Shown here: positions 1 to 8,528 of the stretch, one piece after another | How the letters are laid out: every line of letters begins with the position of its first letter | Position numbering within the stretch: position 1 is the stretch's first letter | Assembly: GCA_001969505.1 (NCBI GenBank) | Contig: LSSK01000859.1 | Span: forward strand, 1-10,122 | Direction: 5' to 3' | Source of the DNA: Zancudomyces culisetae | Lineage: Eukaryota > Kickxellomycota > Harpellomycetes > Harpellales > Legeriomycetaceae | DNA: 10,122 bases | Notes under the pieces: model-generated | Seen by the model: the letters and a program-made list of their open reading frames with translations, nothing else | What the model was told of the DNA's origin: nothing | Database searches by the model: none | Position numbers and translations under genes: made by a program

Positions 1-2
1 TG

Positions 3-531
3 ACATCGGCCCTTATTACACTTATGTATATTATGAGCAGTGTATTCTGTCGTATTAGAAGAACCATCAGAGTTGAGAAAAAGGAGGGAGGTTGCCATCA
101 ATACAGAGACGTCGAGGGTGCTGCAAAGGCGATTGACGAGCTTGGGTTGTTCAGGGATAATCCAAGTATTACCCATTATAAACAAGAAGTTTACTCCGAC
201 TGAAGATTTGCCAATAAGGCACTATGAAAACATAATTGCAAGGGAGGTTTGCACGTTCACAAACCCTGTCACCAATTCAGAAGAGGTTACGGATAGAGTC
301 AAACCAATTGTTAGAACTAGATTTAATTCTAATTTTATATTCAAAAAAGAGGGCTGCAAATATCCACATACTGAAGTTGCCAGTGGGTGTGGTATACGTG
401 CAGTAGGGGCCCGCAATGATTTTGTTGAGTACAGGGTTTGCGAGGCGACAGATTTCTGTGTGATTTCAGCCTCTGCATTTGATTTAAAGGATGGCGAGTT
501 TAGGAAATCGTATTATGATAAATATTGCTAA
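3..531 (+). pseudogene. 3' part of an unrecognised Cys-containing protein gene, frame-disrupted
   Basis: I do not recognise this gene. Positions 3-203 are open in one frame, starting with a hydrophobic stretch (TSALITLMYIMSSVFC) that could be part of a signal peptide. A helix-like segment with VEGAAKAIDELGLF follows, and the frame ends at TGA 201-203. The +1 frame is open from 37 to the stop at 529-531. Its part after about 205 looks like a real protein, with six cysteines at codons starting 250, 355, 388, 439, 457 and 526. That frame has no ATG anywhere, so it cannot stand alone. No canonical intron between the two frames is visible. The likely explanations are a single-base indel (pseudogene or sequence error), an unseen intron, or recoding. 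The block is visibly richer in G+C than the DNA that follows. The six-Cys C-terminal part suggests a secreted, disulfide-bonded product, but this is inference. The true start may lie left of the window. Confidence 0.45.
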
Positions 532-577
532 TACTATCTTTATGCCTTTGCAAAAAGATTGAAGGTGACGCTATTAA

Positions 578-808
578 CTCCTCAGAACGTACATTGCCAG
601 ATTTAACACCCGACCCTCTCTTGATAAAACAGTAATCTATATAAATCTTGATCTAACTACTTCAGGCCGCAATGATTTCTACAATGTAGCGATTGACTTT
701 TCTTCGGCGACGGTTTTGTCAATCCAACTACAATTCTCATTATTTTTCTATGTTTATAATTATAAACTTTATTTACTTTACCGTTTTTCAAGGTTTTTAC
801 AAAAATAA
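578..808 (+). pseudogene. Possible decayed coding remnant downstream of the first gene
   Basis: This frame is open for 76 codons with no ATG and stops at TAA 806-808. Only about the first 50 codons look protein-like (YINLDLTTSGRNDFYNVAID); the remainder turns AT-rich and hydrophobic. It shares the 12-base word at 667-678 with 411-422 in the preceding gene, and both copies encode RNDF in their own frames. It may be a degraded duplicate or the tail of the same broken gene. At this base composition a chance open stretch is also possible. Confidence 0.22.
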
Positions 809-1705
809 ATCTATTCCATAATTTGTGTATAAGTCCACTTCAATTTCAACCTAGAAACAGTGACTATTTTTCATGTAATTTTCTTTACCTCAATAAACAC
901 TAATAGTGAATAACATAACAGATCTATAATTTATGTTAAATTTTTAAATATGATAACGAATAACTAAAGCACTAAGCATAAAGAGTTGAGGAATAAACAG
1001 TTTTTTGGTCACACTATCTTGTGAAGAGCAACATCCCAGAAAGGAGAGGAGAGATGGGCGTGTTAATTGGTGATGTAATTTTATAGATTCATGATTAATT
1101 GTTCATATGTTTATTATTTGCATTTGATTAATCCAAGTTATTGAAATTCTAATATGTTCTGAATTAAAACATCATTATCTATATTTAATAAAGGTTTTAG
1201 ATTAGTTTTTGACAGTCAGGTTGAATACATAAAAAATAAAGAATAAATAATAATAATATGAGAAATTTGCTTCTGTCTTCGTTTACAATTCCATAATCGG
1301 TAGTATTTAATATGGTTTGTTTTTTTAATGCTTGTTTGTTACACTGGTATTTCCTTTTATCAATCATTACCATTATTGTCCTTATGTAAATTATAAAATC
1401 ATATATGTCAAAGGCTGTCAAAGGTACAAATAATCTATCTTTTACAATTTCTTATTTAATTATAATTCTAAGAATAAACTCTCAATATCATGCTACACCC
1501 TGATTACATTTAATTCCAAACTTGAAATAACAACAAAAATCCCAAGATCTACTAAACACGGACCTAAGGAGTACTTGATTGATTGTTTTAGTACTATTTT
1601 CTATGCCTTGATAATAAAAAAAGACTTGGTGTAATGCTCACCTCCTTCTACATTATTATCAACACACTTATAACAAAACGCAGCTCAAAATAAACAAACA
1701 CGAAA
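809..1705. other. AT-rich spacer without a supported gene
   Basis: I see no supported gene here. An AATAAA at 892-897 could serve as a poly(A) signal for the remnant on the left. A purine-rich patch at 1038-1056 is followed by a ten-codon ATG frame only. A 74-codon frame on the minus strand (1197-1421) has the low-complexity hydrophobic composition expected of AT-rich noise. The last 80 bases probably hold the DPH3 promoter and leader. Confidence 0.6.
1663..1705 (+). promoter_or_regulatory. DPH3 proximal promoter and leader
   Basis: A TTATAAC word near 1669-1675 is followed by an A-rich, G-poor leader running straight into the start codon, which has A at -3. This leader composition is typical of fungal 5' untranslated regions. 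The TATA-like word lies only about 35 bases before the ATG, so its role as a TATA box is uncertain. Confidence 0.3.
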
Positions 1706-2022
1706 ATGTCTGTGTATGACAAAGTTGAAATCAAAGACATGGAATTCGATGAAGATTTGCAAATGTTCTACTATCCCTGTCCTTGTGGTGACAGGTTTCT
1801 AATTTCACTAGTAAGTGCGCTCCTCTGTCATTTTGCTTTTCGGTTTTGAACTTCTGCACCTGTCAAATAATTTATCTCACATTTAGATTCTTTATTTCCT
1901 AAAAATCCATTAGCTAATTGTATTAATATTATTTTGTTGATTGGGAGGAGATAAATAGTGGTGAGGATATTACTAGCTGTTCCAGTTGTTCGCTACTATT
2001 AAAGTTGTTTATACAATCCTAA
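1706..2022 (+). CDS. DPH3: Diphthamide biosynthesis protein 3 (CSL zinc finger), two exons
   Basis: Exons are 1706-1810 and 1948-2022, giving 59 residues. The family protein (Dph3/Kti11) holds one metal ion on four cysteines and passes electrons to the Dph1-Dph2 iron-sulfur enzyme. That enzyme makes the first diphthamide intermediate on a histidine of elongation factor 2. In yeast the protein also partners Kti13 and affects Elongator-dependent tRNA modification. It acts in the cytoplasm. Visible here are the N-terminal acidic strand (VEIKDMEFDED), the hallmark YPCPCGDRF (C25, C27) and, in exon 2, GEDITSCSSCSLLLK (C46, C49). All four ligands are present. Oddities: CPSC has become CSSC; the spliced protein is one residue short at the junction compared with relatives; and it ends at S59, about 20 residues before the roughly 82-residue yeast and human proteins. 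The identity is firm. The 3' end could differ if a further exon exists, but I see no plausible donor. Confidence 0.9.
1811..1947 (+). other. DPH3 intron (phase 0)
   Basis: The intron is 137 bases with donor GTAAGT directly after the Leu35 codon, a branch-like GCTAAT at 1913-1918, and acceptor GGGAG ending at 1947, about 30 bases after the branch A. Protein similarity on both sides (FLISL before, GEDITSC after) supports it. Earlier AGs (for example TTTAG near 1885 and TTAG near 1913) lead to in-frame stops. Purine before the AG makes the acceptor slightly unusual. Confidence 0.75.
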
Positions 2023-4462
2023 AGATTATTTCTATTCGGATAATAGTGAGAATAACGACCCAGTCAATGGAAAATTAATAGCTTGCATGTAAAATGAAAC
2101 ACTACCCATACACGTACATAAAATATACAACAGATTTAGTTTATGTTTTTTTGCTATCTGCTCTCGTGTAAATAGAATATCTTCTCGGCCTTTGTTTTGT
2201 TTTTTTATTTTTTCTGGCTTTTTCCTGTTTGTATTAGGCTACATTATAGCTTTTTTTGTGGTTTTTTTTTCATAGTTTTTAATAGACTAAAAAGGTATCT
2301 TATAGAAAAGTATGTTCAAACTCTTCAAAATGTATTCAATGTCTTCATCTATACATGACTCCATTTTACAGCGTTTAATGTCAGTAACCCATAATTTCAT
2401 TTGTGACTTTGATAAAAATGGTAGTCAGATACTTGAAACAAAGGGTTTGTAATACGGATAAAATGGTTTAAAAGCAGAGAACAACGTCTAATTTTGAGTG
2501 TCCTTAGTTCACAACTAATTTGTAGGAATCTGGTTATTAATTAAGCCAATTATCTGGCTTTAGTTGAATTTAGTTCCTGATGTCAGTTTGAACACTATCT
2601 ATGTATACTTTTGTTTCTCTTATTTCTACAATCTTTGTAAAATCTACCAATTAGACAAATTAGTTCTTATATGTTAGCAACCACATTAATTATCCTAGTT
2701 TAGATTTGCTTTTGCGATATATAATGACAACAACAATGTTGTAAATAATTCAGGACCTTTTTTTAAAATATAACCCAAGGAATCATTGCTGCATCCCCAA
2801 CAAATTAATCGGGTCCAGAATAAAGTGAATACATAGCGACTTGGTTATTGTGCTTCTGAAATCTAAAAAAATGAATTCATATCCGAACCGGGATTTTCAC
2901 AAGTTTCATAAATTCAATACTCACAGATCACTTGGAATACCCCCAAAATGTTATTGCAATTGACGTGATTTTGTGAATGAAATAACTCAAAATTTCAGTA
3001 TCTGGTTTTTGAAACATTAAAGGTTCAGAATGATTCAATGGGAATATAGCAAGTGCATTAGGATAAAACAAATTTAAACAACTTTTTATTCTGAGAAGGA
3101 AAAAAGGTAAAGTTATGCCCAAAACGGCAAACATGAAAGTAGCGAGCTTTTTTTGGTGTTATTTGCTGTTAATAGTTGTCATTTTACATTTCCACTTAAT
3201 TGATCTACTTATAAAGACGGGTTTTTTTGAGAAATCTGATCTTAAAAAGCTTTTTTTTATACCTGGTTTCCAATAGTATACAAACTACTACGCTGCTATG
3301 CTTCATTGTGACCTTATATATCACACATAAATTAATAGTAGCACAGCATAAACAATGCAATAAAAGTAAATAGACCACAGCATCAGGCTTTCCAACCTTA
3401 CCCTCAGTTCTAACCTAAATCTCTTCAACCCTAACGAATACCAACCCAATTGCGACTTTTTTAAATACAGAATTGGTTTTCCTTTCACAGAACATCTCTT
3501 CCGCATTTAGGCTGCCTTTTTAAAAACATTTCTCGCACCGAGATTGAAAGTCGTTTGAGAATAATTATTTTATAATATACGGATTCTAGAAATACTCATA
3601 TCTTAGTGGATTAGGGCTAATTAGCCCCAAAAAGCTAAGTTGCAAATGTTAGGCAGAAGAAAAACAACCACTAAAATGAGGCAAATTTGATAGTGTCATC
3701 AACAAGGGGTGATCCTTTACGTTGAAAAAGAGTTATTACATATTTTATTCAAAATTCGGATCGAGTCAGCCAATAATTTAAGCAATCGCTTAATGCCAGT
3801 GATTTTGTTTTTGTCTTTCCGCCATAATCCTATTTGTGTATTGCTAATTTAAATGCATTGTTTTCGATCTCTTGATTGGCACAATACTGAAATCAACAAT
3901 TTGTTAGAGGATAGCCACTAGAAGATGCTATTTCAAAAATTTTATATATTTAAAATTAAGACAACGATGTAAAGCAAAAAAATACTGTTCTCAAAAAGTA
4001 AATATTATGCTCATAAAATAACCTTTTTCAAAAATGGGCCCCTACTTTTACAATATCCATTATTCAAACATTCAGCACTTTACGGTTGAACATTGCACTT
4101 AAAGAAAAAATAATTTAACTGTGTTATCATACTGTGGGTTATCGAAAGTTCAGACTATATGGATAGTAAGAATATCTTTTTTATTAACTAGACCCATAAA
4201 AAAATATATAAATACATTTTGTTCCAAATTGGATTATTTGCTGACATTTATACTTATTAAATAATGTGAAGTGGCGTTGATAACGAGTATATTGTTCTTG
4301 TGCAGTAATTATAAGCATTTTACGTCTTTTATAGTCTGATAGTTTTAATAAACTCTTTGTAAGCATAAAACCGAAACTAGAATCTGAAACTTAAATATAG
4401 GATATAGACAAATATTTACCCAACCTTAAACACTATATCGAACAAGTACTTTGATAAAAACA
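2023..4462. other. 2.4 kb AT-rich spacer without a supported gene
   Basis: No gene can be supported here. The region contains T-rich tracts (about 2190-2280), a 46-codon ATG frame (2312-2452, +), a 61-codon minus-strand frame ending in a hydrophobic stretch (3321-3506), a perfect 14-base palindrome (3614-3627), and a C/A-rich strip with AACCTAA and AACCCTAAC words (about 3395-3450). A weak TATA-like TTAAATATAG sits at 4391-4400, about 60-70 bases before the NADPH oxidase start. Confidence 0.6.
3614..3627. repeat. Perfect 14-base palindrome
   Basis: GGGCTAATTAGCCC is a perfect inverted repeat with no spacer, in otherwise AT-rich DNA. It could bind a dimeric protein or be a chance palindrome. 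Nothing nearby indicates a function. Confidence 0.4.
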
Positions 4463-6481
4463 ATGACTGAGGACAAGTTAGTAAACAGGATTTCCTTTAC
4501 AAACAAAGGAATAGTTATTGTGGTGATACTAGCCCAGATAATCTACTTTATGGTAGGTATTATCAGTGCCATTTCAAACGATGATTTTGTTCAGAAACTT
4601 TTCCGAACAACTATTGCACCAATAAATGTCAACCTCCTTTTTGTTTTTCTACTTTCTTCAGTTTCTGTGGTAAACTTTCTTAGAAAATTCATCTTAGATA
4701 AGATGAGCAGGTTACTAAAGCCAAGCACACGAAAGAAGTGGCTTTTTTTTAGCGGTTGGAGAACAGTTAGATTGGAAAACACTTTGAGTCTTCATATATT
4801 GTTTACCCTGGGCTTTGTATTTTGGAGCGCTTTACACACCGGGCTAGGATTATATATGTATTATAAACCAGCGAGTACATCTTTTAGCACATGGTTCAGT
4901 AAACGGGGTGTTGATACATATTACGAAACAATAAATGAGTTGATTGGCACTGGGAGTACGCTAAAAGCGAATTATCTGCAAGGAGTTGGTGGACCACTCG
5001 AAATCAGGAGCTCTCATCAGCTTTACCCGAAGGGAAGCAATGATATGTCGAATCTAACCAGGGCGTAAGTCTGTAGTATTGCTAATAAATGAATGCACTT
5101 TGTGCATTTTTTATTCTTTTTCTTAAATCTGTAGCGGAAATACGCTTGTACAATGTTTAGAGTTAACACATCTTTTTAAAATAACCCAACTAGGTCAAAC
5201 ATACGCGTGACAAGCAAATACTTTGTGAGTGGATTGATAGATATGATTGTAATCCTTATTCTTATATTATTCACATTGCGTAAGTTAACCGACCTTCCCT
5301 TATCAGATACAAATTAATGAATAATCAAAAATTTTATTTCTTTTGAAATTAGTCCATAACCCTGTAATTTTTTATTTTGTTAAATAGCTCAAATTAGACG
5401 CAGATGCTACGAGCTCTTCTACTATATACATCATTTGTTCTACGTGGTGGTAGTGGTAACCATAATCCACGCTGGTGGAGGAGCGTTTGTTTGGATACCT
5501 GCATTTGCCATATATGTGATCGATAAAATTTACAGGATGACAAAAGTTCAACGATCCAACCAGGAGCCAATTTCTGCTAAAGACTGGACAGCATCAACAT
5601 ACGAAATTAAGGTTAAACCAACCGAGAGCATCAAAAGAATGCTGACCTATGGGCAATATGTTCACATCAACTGTCCAGAGATTTCAAAATACGAATGGCA
5701 CCCATTTGATATTGCTAATATTAAAGGAGACGAATATTTGAACATTTACATTAAAAAAGATGGAAAATGGACACAACAGCTTTATAATTTATTGTTTGAC
5801 AGTGGAGCTAGTACCAATTCATCATTAGGCGAACAAGGTCGTGTGGAAGTAACAGACAAGGAATTGGAGTCATTCAGTGATGAAGTTGATTTGAGTCTTA
5901 GTAACCCAGATGAAATAAAACCAAAACGTATAATATTAACTGACAAGATAAGTATAGGAATAACAGGCTGTTATGAATCTATATACAAATATGTATTCGA
6001 AAATCAGGTAGTTGTTTTAGCAGCTACTGGTACTGGAGTTGCAACAAATGCCTCCATTATTCGTTACTTTTTGGCAAATCCTGAGGAGGTCAATACAAAG
6101 AAAATATATCTAGTATGGTCATACAGGGAGCCAGAAACAATAGGAATGTTGTATGATTTAATAAAATCCATCTCGGATAAACAACTGTGGAACTCTTCTA
6201 TATTTTTCTATATTTACTGCACTAAAAAAGCAGGTGAATCCTTCGAGAAAGTTGCTATAAATGAATTTTTAACAAATCAGATAAAATATACTATTGGAGA
6301 GCGACCAAACTACAAAAGCATACTTCGATCAATTGCAGATGACAATCCTGACAGCACGGTTGGTGTTACGTTTGTTGGAAATAGAGCAACTAAACGATCT
6401 GTATTCCGTAATTGCAATGCGGTGAACAGAAGAAGATCTGTTACAGCAAAGATAAACCTTTACCACCAGTATTACAATTAA
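4463..6481 (+). CDS. NADPH oxidase family flavocytochrome, three exons
   Basis: Exons 4463-5064, 5194-5279 and 5388-6481 give 593 residues. NOX enzymes move electrons from cytosolic NADPH through FAD and two haems to reduce oxygen to superoxide across a membrane. The protein begins close to its first membrane segment (about 15-38), so there is no EF-hand or other N-terminal extension, as in fungal NoxA/NoxB and human Nox2. The third segment carries haem histidines H111 and H125. The fifth carries H244 (followed by H245) and H257 in YELFYYIHHLF...IIHAGG, the NOX spacing. A sixth segment (about 263-275) leads to IDKIYR and then the FAD domain with GQY (318-320), CPEISKYEWHPF and HPFD at 334-337. 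This run matches NOX better than ferric reductases. The nucleotide-binding half follows, with REPETIGMLYDLI recognisable. Oddities: HPFT is HPFD; GPYG is GCYE (423-426); GxGVTPF is GTGVATN (444-450); CGP is VGN (559-561); and the usual C-terminal NF ending is absent. A divergent or weakly active oxidase is possible. The start is the first ATG, in an A-rich context; TTG at 4451 is not used in eukaryotes. Confidence 0.85.
5065..5193 (+). other. NADPH oxidase intron 1 (phase 2)
   Basis: The intron is 129 bases: donor GTAAGT after AGGGC, branch-like GTTAAC near 5160-5166, acceptor ACTAG ending at 5193. Without splicing, the frame stops two codons after the donor. With it, reading enters SNIRVTSKYFVSG and the fourth membrane segment. 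It contains a stem-loop at 5092-5108. Confidence 0.75.
5092..5108 (+). repeat. Stem-loop followed by T-run inside NADPH oxidase intron 1
   Basis: AATGCAC and GTGCATT form a perfect 7-bp stem with a TTT loop, followed by a T-rich run. It resembles a bacterial intrinsic terminator, but it lies in a eukaryotic intron, so that role is not expected. It might affect RNA folding near the donor, 27 bases upstream. Confidence 0.4.
5280..5387 (+). other. NADPH oxidase intron 2 (phase 1)
   Basis: The intron is 108 bases: donor GTAAGT after CACATTGC, branch-like CATAAC near 5353-5358, acceptor TTAAATAG ending at 5387. Splicing joins LILILFTL to PQIRRRCYELFYYIHHLF. This restores the proline-arginine loop and the fifth membrane segment typical of the family, which strongly supports both boundaries. 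Confidence 0.8.
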
Positions 6482-6640
6482 TATTCTCTCTGTTTGTTCT
6501 TTCTAATAGTCATACTAGTGTATACTGTTTATGTATTGATTGACATCAAACTTATTTTTTTAATATATCTGAATAATAATTGACCTGGACCGTTAAAGTC
6601 TAAGTACGAAGGGCAATTTTTTTTTACAACAAAACCAACG

Positions 6641-6710
6641 ATGAAGAAGGGGAGTGGAAACGAGAATGGAGGTATACCCAACACCGGAGGTGTCATAAAA
6701 AATACAGCAT
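6641..6710 (+). other. Candidate first exon of an unrecognised gene
   Basis: An ATG in a good fungal context (ACAAAACCAACG before it) opens a frame beginning MKKGSGNENGGIPNTGG. It reaches a GTAAGC donor-like word at 6711, or a stop at 6722-6724 if unspliced. A second open stretch at 6965-7138 (57 codons, containing ETYYTFATKAKEGGGNRN) has similar Gly/Asn-rich composition and could be a later exon. No intermediate exon joined them cleanly in frame. The function is unknown. Confidence 0.2.
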
Positions 6711-7899
6711 GTAAGCTACTGTGAGTCAGCAACAGCGAATTGAATCTATTATAATTTCATGTATCCCAACAATCCGATAGCGCCTGTTAATTTAAAATAC
6801 CCAAGACACCATAGAAGTTTTAGCCAAATGTGATACTAGAAGGTACCAAGCAAGATCGATCTTTTACTACCACATATAAGAGGTAAGATTAATTCGAGAT
6901 TAGCTAAAAGAAAATCAGATAATATCATAGTGATATGCTGAGTACAACTTGACGTTTAATGTAACCAGCACAAACTGACAATCAATTACTATCTAGACTC
7001 GCATCTGTACAGCTGGAATATCACAATTTAAATGGTGAAACCTACTACACTTTTGCGACTAAAGCGAAGGAGGGTGGGGGTAATCGTAACATTGAAAACA
7101 GTAATGGTATGACTTTATTGATGAAAATTATTTCATAAAAACTAATTAATAATGTGAGCAAAGCTATTAAAAACGCCTAATACGAAACTAGTAGAATTAA
7201 GCGTTTTATGGATTCTACTTTTGATTTTTTGGCATCATTCTTGTAAAAATAAACGCGTTGTAGATATTGATACCTTAAATGTTAAGTTTCATTTGATCCA
7301 ACAAGGCTAAAGATTCTTGTTCCAAAAGCTTTGATTTATTAGAACGTGATTATTAACTACTGTTTTTAATACCAAATATAGAGCAAATAATCAAAAATAA
7401 AAACCAACGTAATATCTACAGTGATAAAATCATAAGTACTACAGGCTCATCCGTACTCAGAATATCTTGGTATCTCTTTTGCCCACCCGTAGTGATTATT
7501 TATGAACGAGGGGATAATAAAGAATATTAAATTATGCTTCATATTATACATATAAAATTATAACAATTGATATAGTTTAATATTAGCCCTTATTTCAGTT
7601 ATAGATCAGAACGAGATGTTATTTTCTGAATTCAGGTTTTAAATTTATTGTCAATAAGTGACAGAATTTGACAATTGAAAACCATTTATATGAGCACGTG
7701 TACTAGTGTTAACTAAAACGAATCTATGCTAGAACTTTAGATGTACTTTTAGAATATCTAAATTGAAAGCAAATTACTATAATACCCTTCTATGGACAAA
7801 TTAATTCTCATAACTCGTAGAGAGTAGCTTCTTAATTATTTCAAACTCTCGACTCAGAAGCATAAATAATCTTGAGATTTTTACTCCTCATCTTTAGGT

Positions 7900-7905
7900 T
7901 TTATT
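7900..7905 (-). promoter_or_regulatory. Possible poly(A) signal for the minus-strand secreted-protein gene
   Basis: AATAAA on the minus strand lies about 95 bases downstream of the stop codon at 8001-8003. Fungal poly(A) signals are loose, and this word is frequent in AT-rich DNA, so support is weak. Confidence 0.25.
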
Positions 7906-8000
7906 TTGAATAAAGGATAACGACTAACAAAGCTTCAAATAATAATCAATAGATAAATACCAAAATCCGTAAAATAGGAAAACTTTGAAAGATTTTAGAC

Positions 8001-8414
8001 TTATGCAAGAGCTGGATTAAACCACAAAACTGAATTTGCAAGCCCTCCTATGTCTCTCTGCAAGTTATCAGGCCTATAAAATCTATTTATCATCCCAACT
8101 CTACATTTTCCCAAACAGTTTTTTTGGGTGCAAAACATAATTGAACCTACACCAGCTCTACCTCCGCCAATTATTGCTGATCTAATACTTGCTAAGTTAT
8201 AGCATCCATTTGGTTCTATTACGAGTCTACCTGGTTTACCTTTATAGAAGTTATATTTAAACGTTCTAATATCCAAATTGACTGCTCTCAGGTTATTATT
8301 AGCCTCGATACCAGCGTAGCTATTAGGTTCAGTTTTTTGAGTATTTTCGATGTCAGCACCAGCTGCAAAAGTTGAAGTAATAAATAGTGCGGTTGTCAAG
8401 GACTTGAATATCAT
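8001..8414 (-). CDS. Small secreted protein with four cysteines, possibly beta/gamma-crystallin-like
   Basis: This is a 137-residue single-exon frame starting at ATG 8414-8412, with A-rich leader directly upstream. Residues 1-20 (MIFKSLTTALFITSTFAAGA) form a clear signal peptide: a lysine, a hydrophobic core and an AxA-like cleavage region. A polar stretch follows to about 45, then a compact domain with cysteines C71, C95, C100 and C104. The pattern GRLVIEPNGCYNL, then GVGSIMFCTQKNCLGKC, then IGGLANSVLWF recalls the strand-turn layout of small secreted beta/gamma-crystallin-like proteins of microbes. Some of those are killer proteins or cell-surface proteins. That is a pattern resemblance, not a demonstrated homology. 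Four cysteines would allow two disulfides. It is transcribed toward the NADPH oxidase gene, 1.5 kb from its end, with no apparent link. That this is an expressed secreted protein is likely; its function is unknown. Confidence 0.75.
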   Translation of the reverse strand: MIFKSLTTALFITSTFAAGADIENTQKTEPNSYAGIEANNNLRAVNLDIRTFKYNFYKGKPGRLVIEPNGCYNLASIRSAIIGGGRAGVGSIMFCTQKNCLGKCRVGMINRFYRPDNLQRDIGGLANSVLWFNPALA

Positions 8415-8521
8415 TTTATTTTTTTGCTTTTGAGTCTTTAAATCCTTGTTTCTTATTCTCTAGATAAAATGATTGATTTATGAGAGTGTCTATATTTCAT
8501 TTCAAACAATAACCCTGGTCG

Positions 8522-8528
8522 TTTTATA
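8522..8528 (-). promoter_or_regulatory. Possible TATA box for the secreted-protein gene
   Basis: TATAAAA on the minus strand (within GTATAAAACG) lies about 110 bases upstream of the ATG at 8414, a reasonable distance for a fungal promoter. It is the best TATA match close to this start. Confidence 0.35.

Larger units (their letters stand above)
6482..8000. other. 1.5 kb spacer with one uncertain candidate exon region
   Basis: No complete gene can be supported. Most is AT-rich. At 6641-7138 there are two patches richer in G+C with protein-like reading (listed separately), but I could not build a consistent spliced model from them. From about 7140 to 8000 I see nothing beyond AT-rich DNA and the 3' flank of the minus-strand gene. 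Confidence 0.55.

Noticed and set aside
40-203. Ornithine decarboxylase antizyme, because of a +1 frame switch at a TGA
   Set aside because: The downstream frame is a six-Cys sequence without any antizyme-like features, and the shift site lacks the TCC-TGA arrangement.
222-416. 64-codon minus-strand open frame
   Set aside because: It is the shadow of the plus-strand Cys-containing frame and has no independent support.
1197-1421. 74-codon minus-strand open frame
   Set aside because: Composition is low-complexity Ile/Leu/Lys-rich as expected from AT-rich DNA, with no domain and no promoter or intron context.
2312-2452. 46-codon plus-strand ATG frame containing DFDKNGSQILE, resembling an EF-hand loop
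   Set aside because: The spacing is one residue short of a true EF-hand loop, there is no flanking helix pair, and a frame of this length is expected by chance.
2928-3134. 68-codon minus-strand open frame
   Set aside because: No recognisable motif and no ordered features; a typical AT-rich chance frame.
3395-3450. AACCTAA and AACCCTAAC words suggesting an interstitial telomere remnant
   Set aside because: The words are irregular and not tandem; a C/A-rich low-complexity strip explains them.
3321-3506. 61-codon minus-strand ATG frame ending in a hydrophobic segment, like a tail-anchored protein
   Set aside because: The hydrophobic end comes from a T-rich strand, the rest is featureless basic sequence, and no family resemblance is visible.
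4184-4366. 60-codon minus-strand open frame upstream of the NADPH oxidase
   Set aside because: No motif, AT-driven composition, and it occupies the likely promoter region.
4591-4782. 63-codon minus-strand open frame
   Set aside because: It is antisense to exon 1 of the NADPH oxidase gene, whose protein sequence is clearly the real one.
6529-6732. 67-codon minus-strand open frame rich in Pro and Phe
   Set aside because: It does not start with ATG and is the complement of the candidate exon at 6641-6710.
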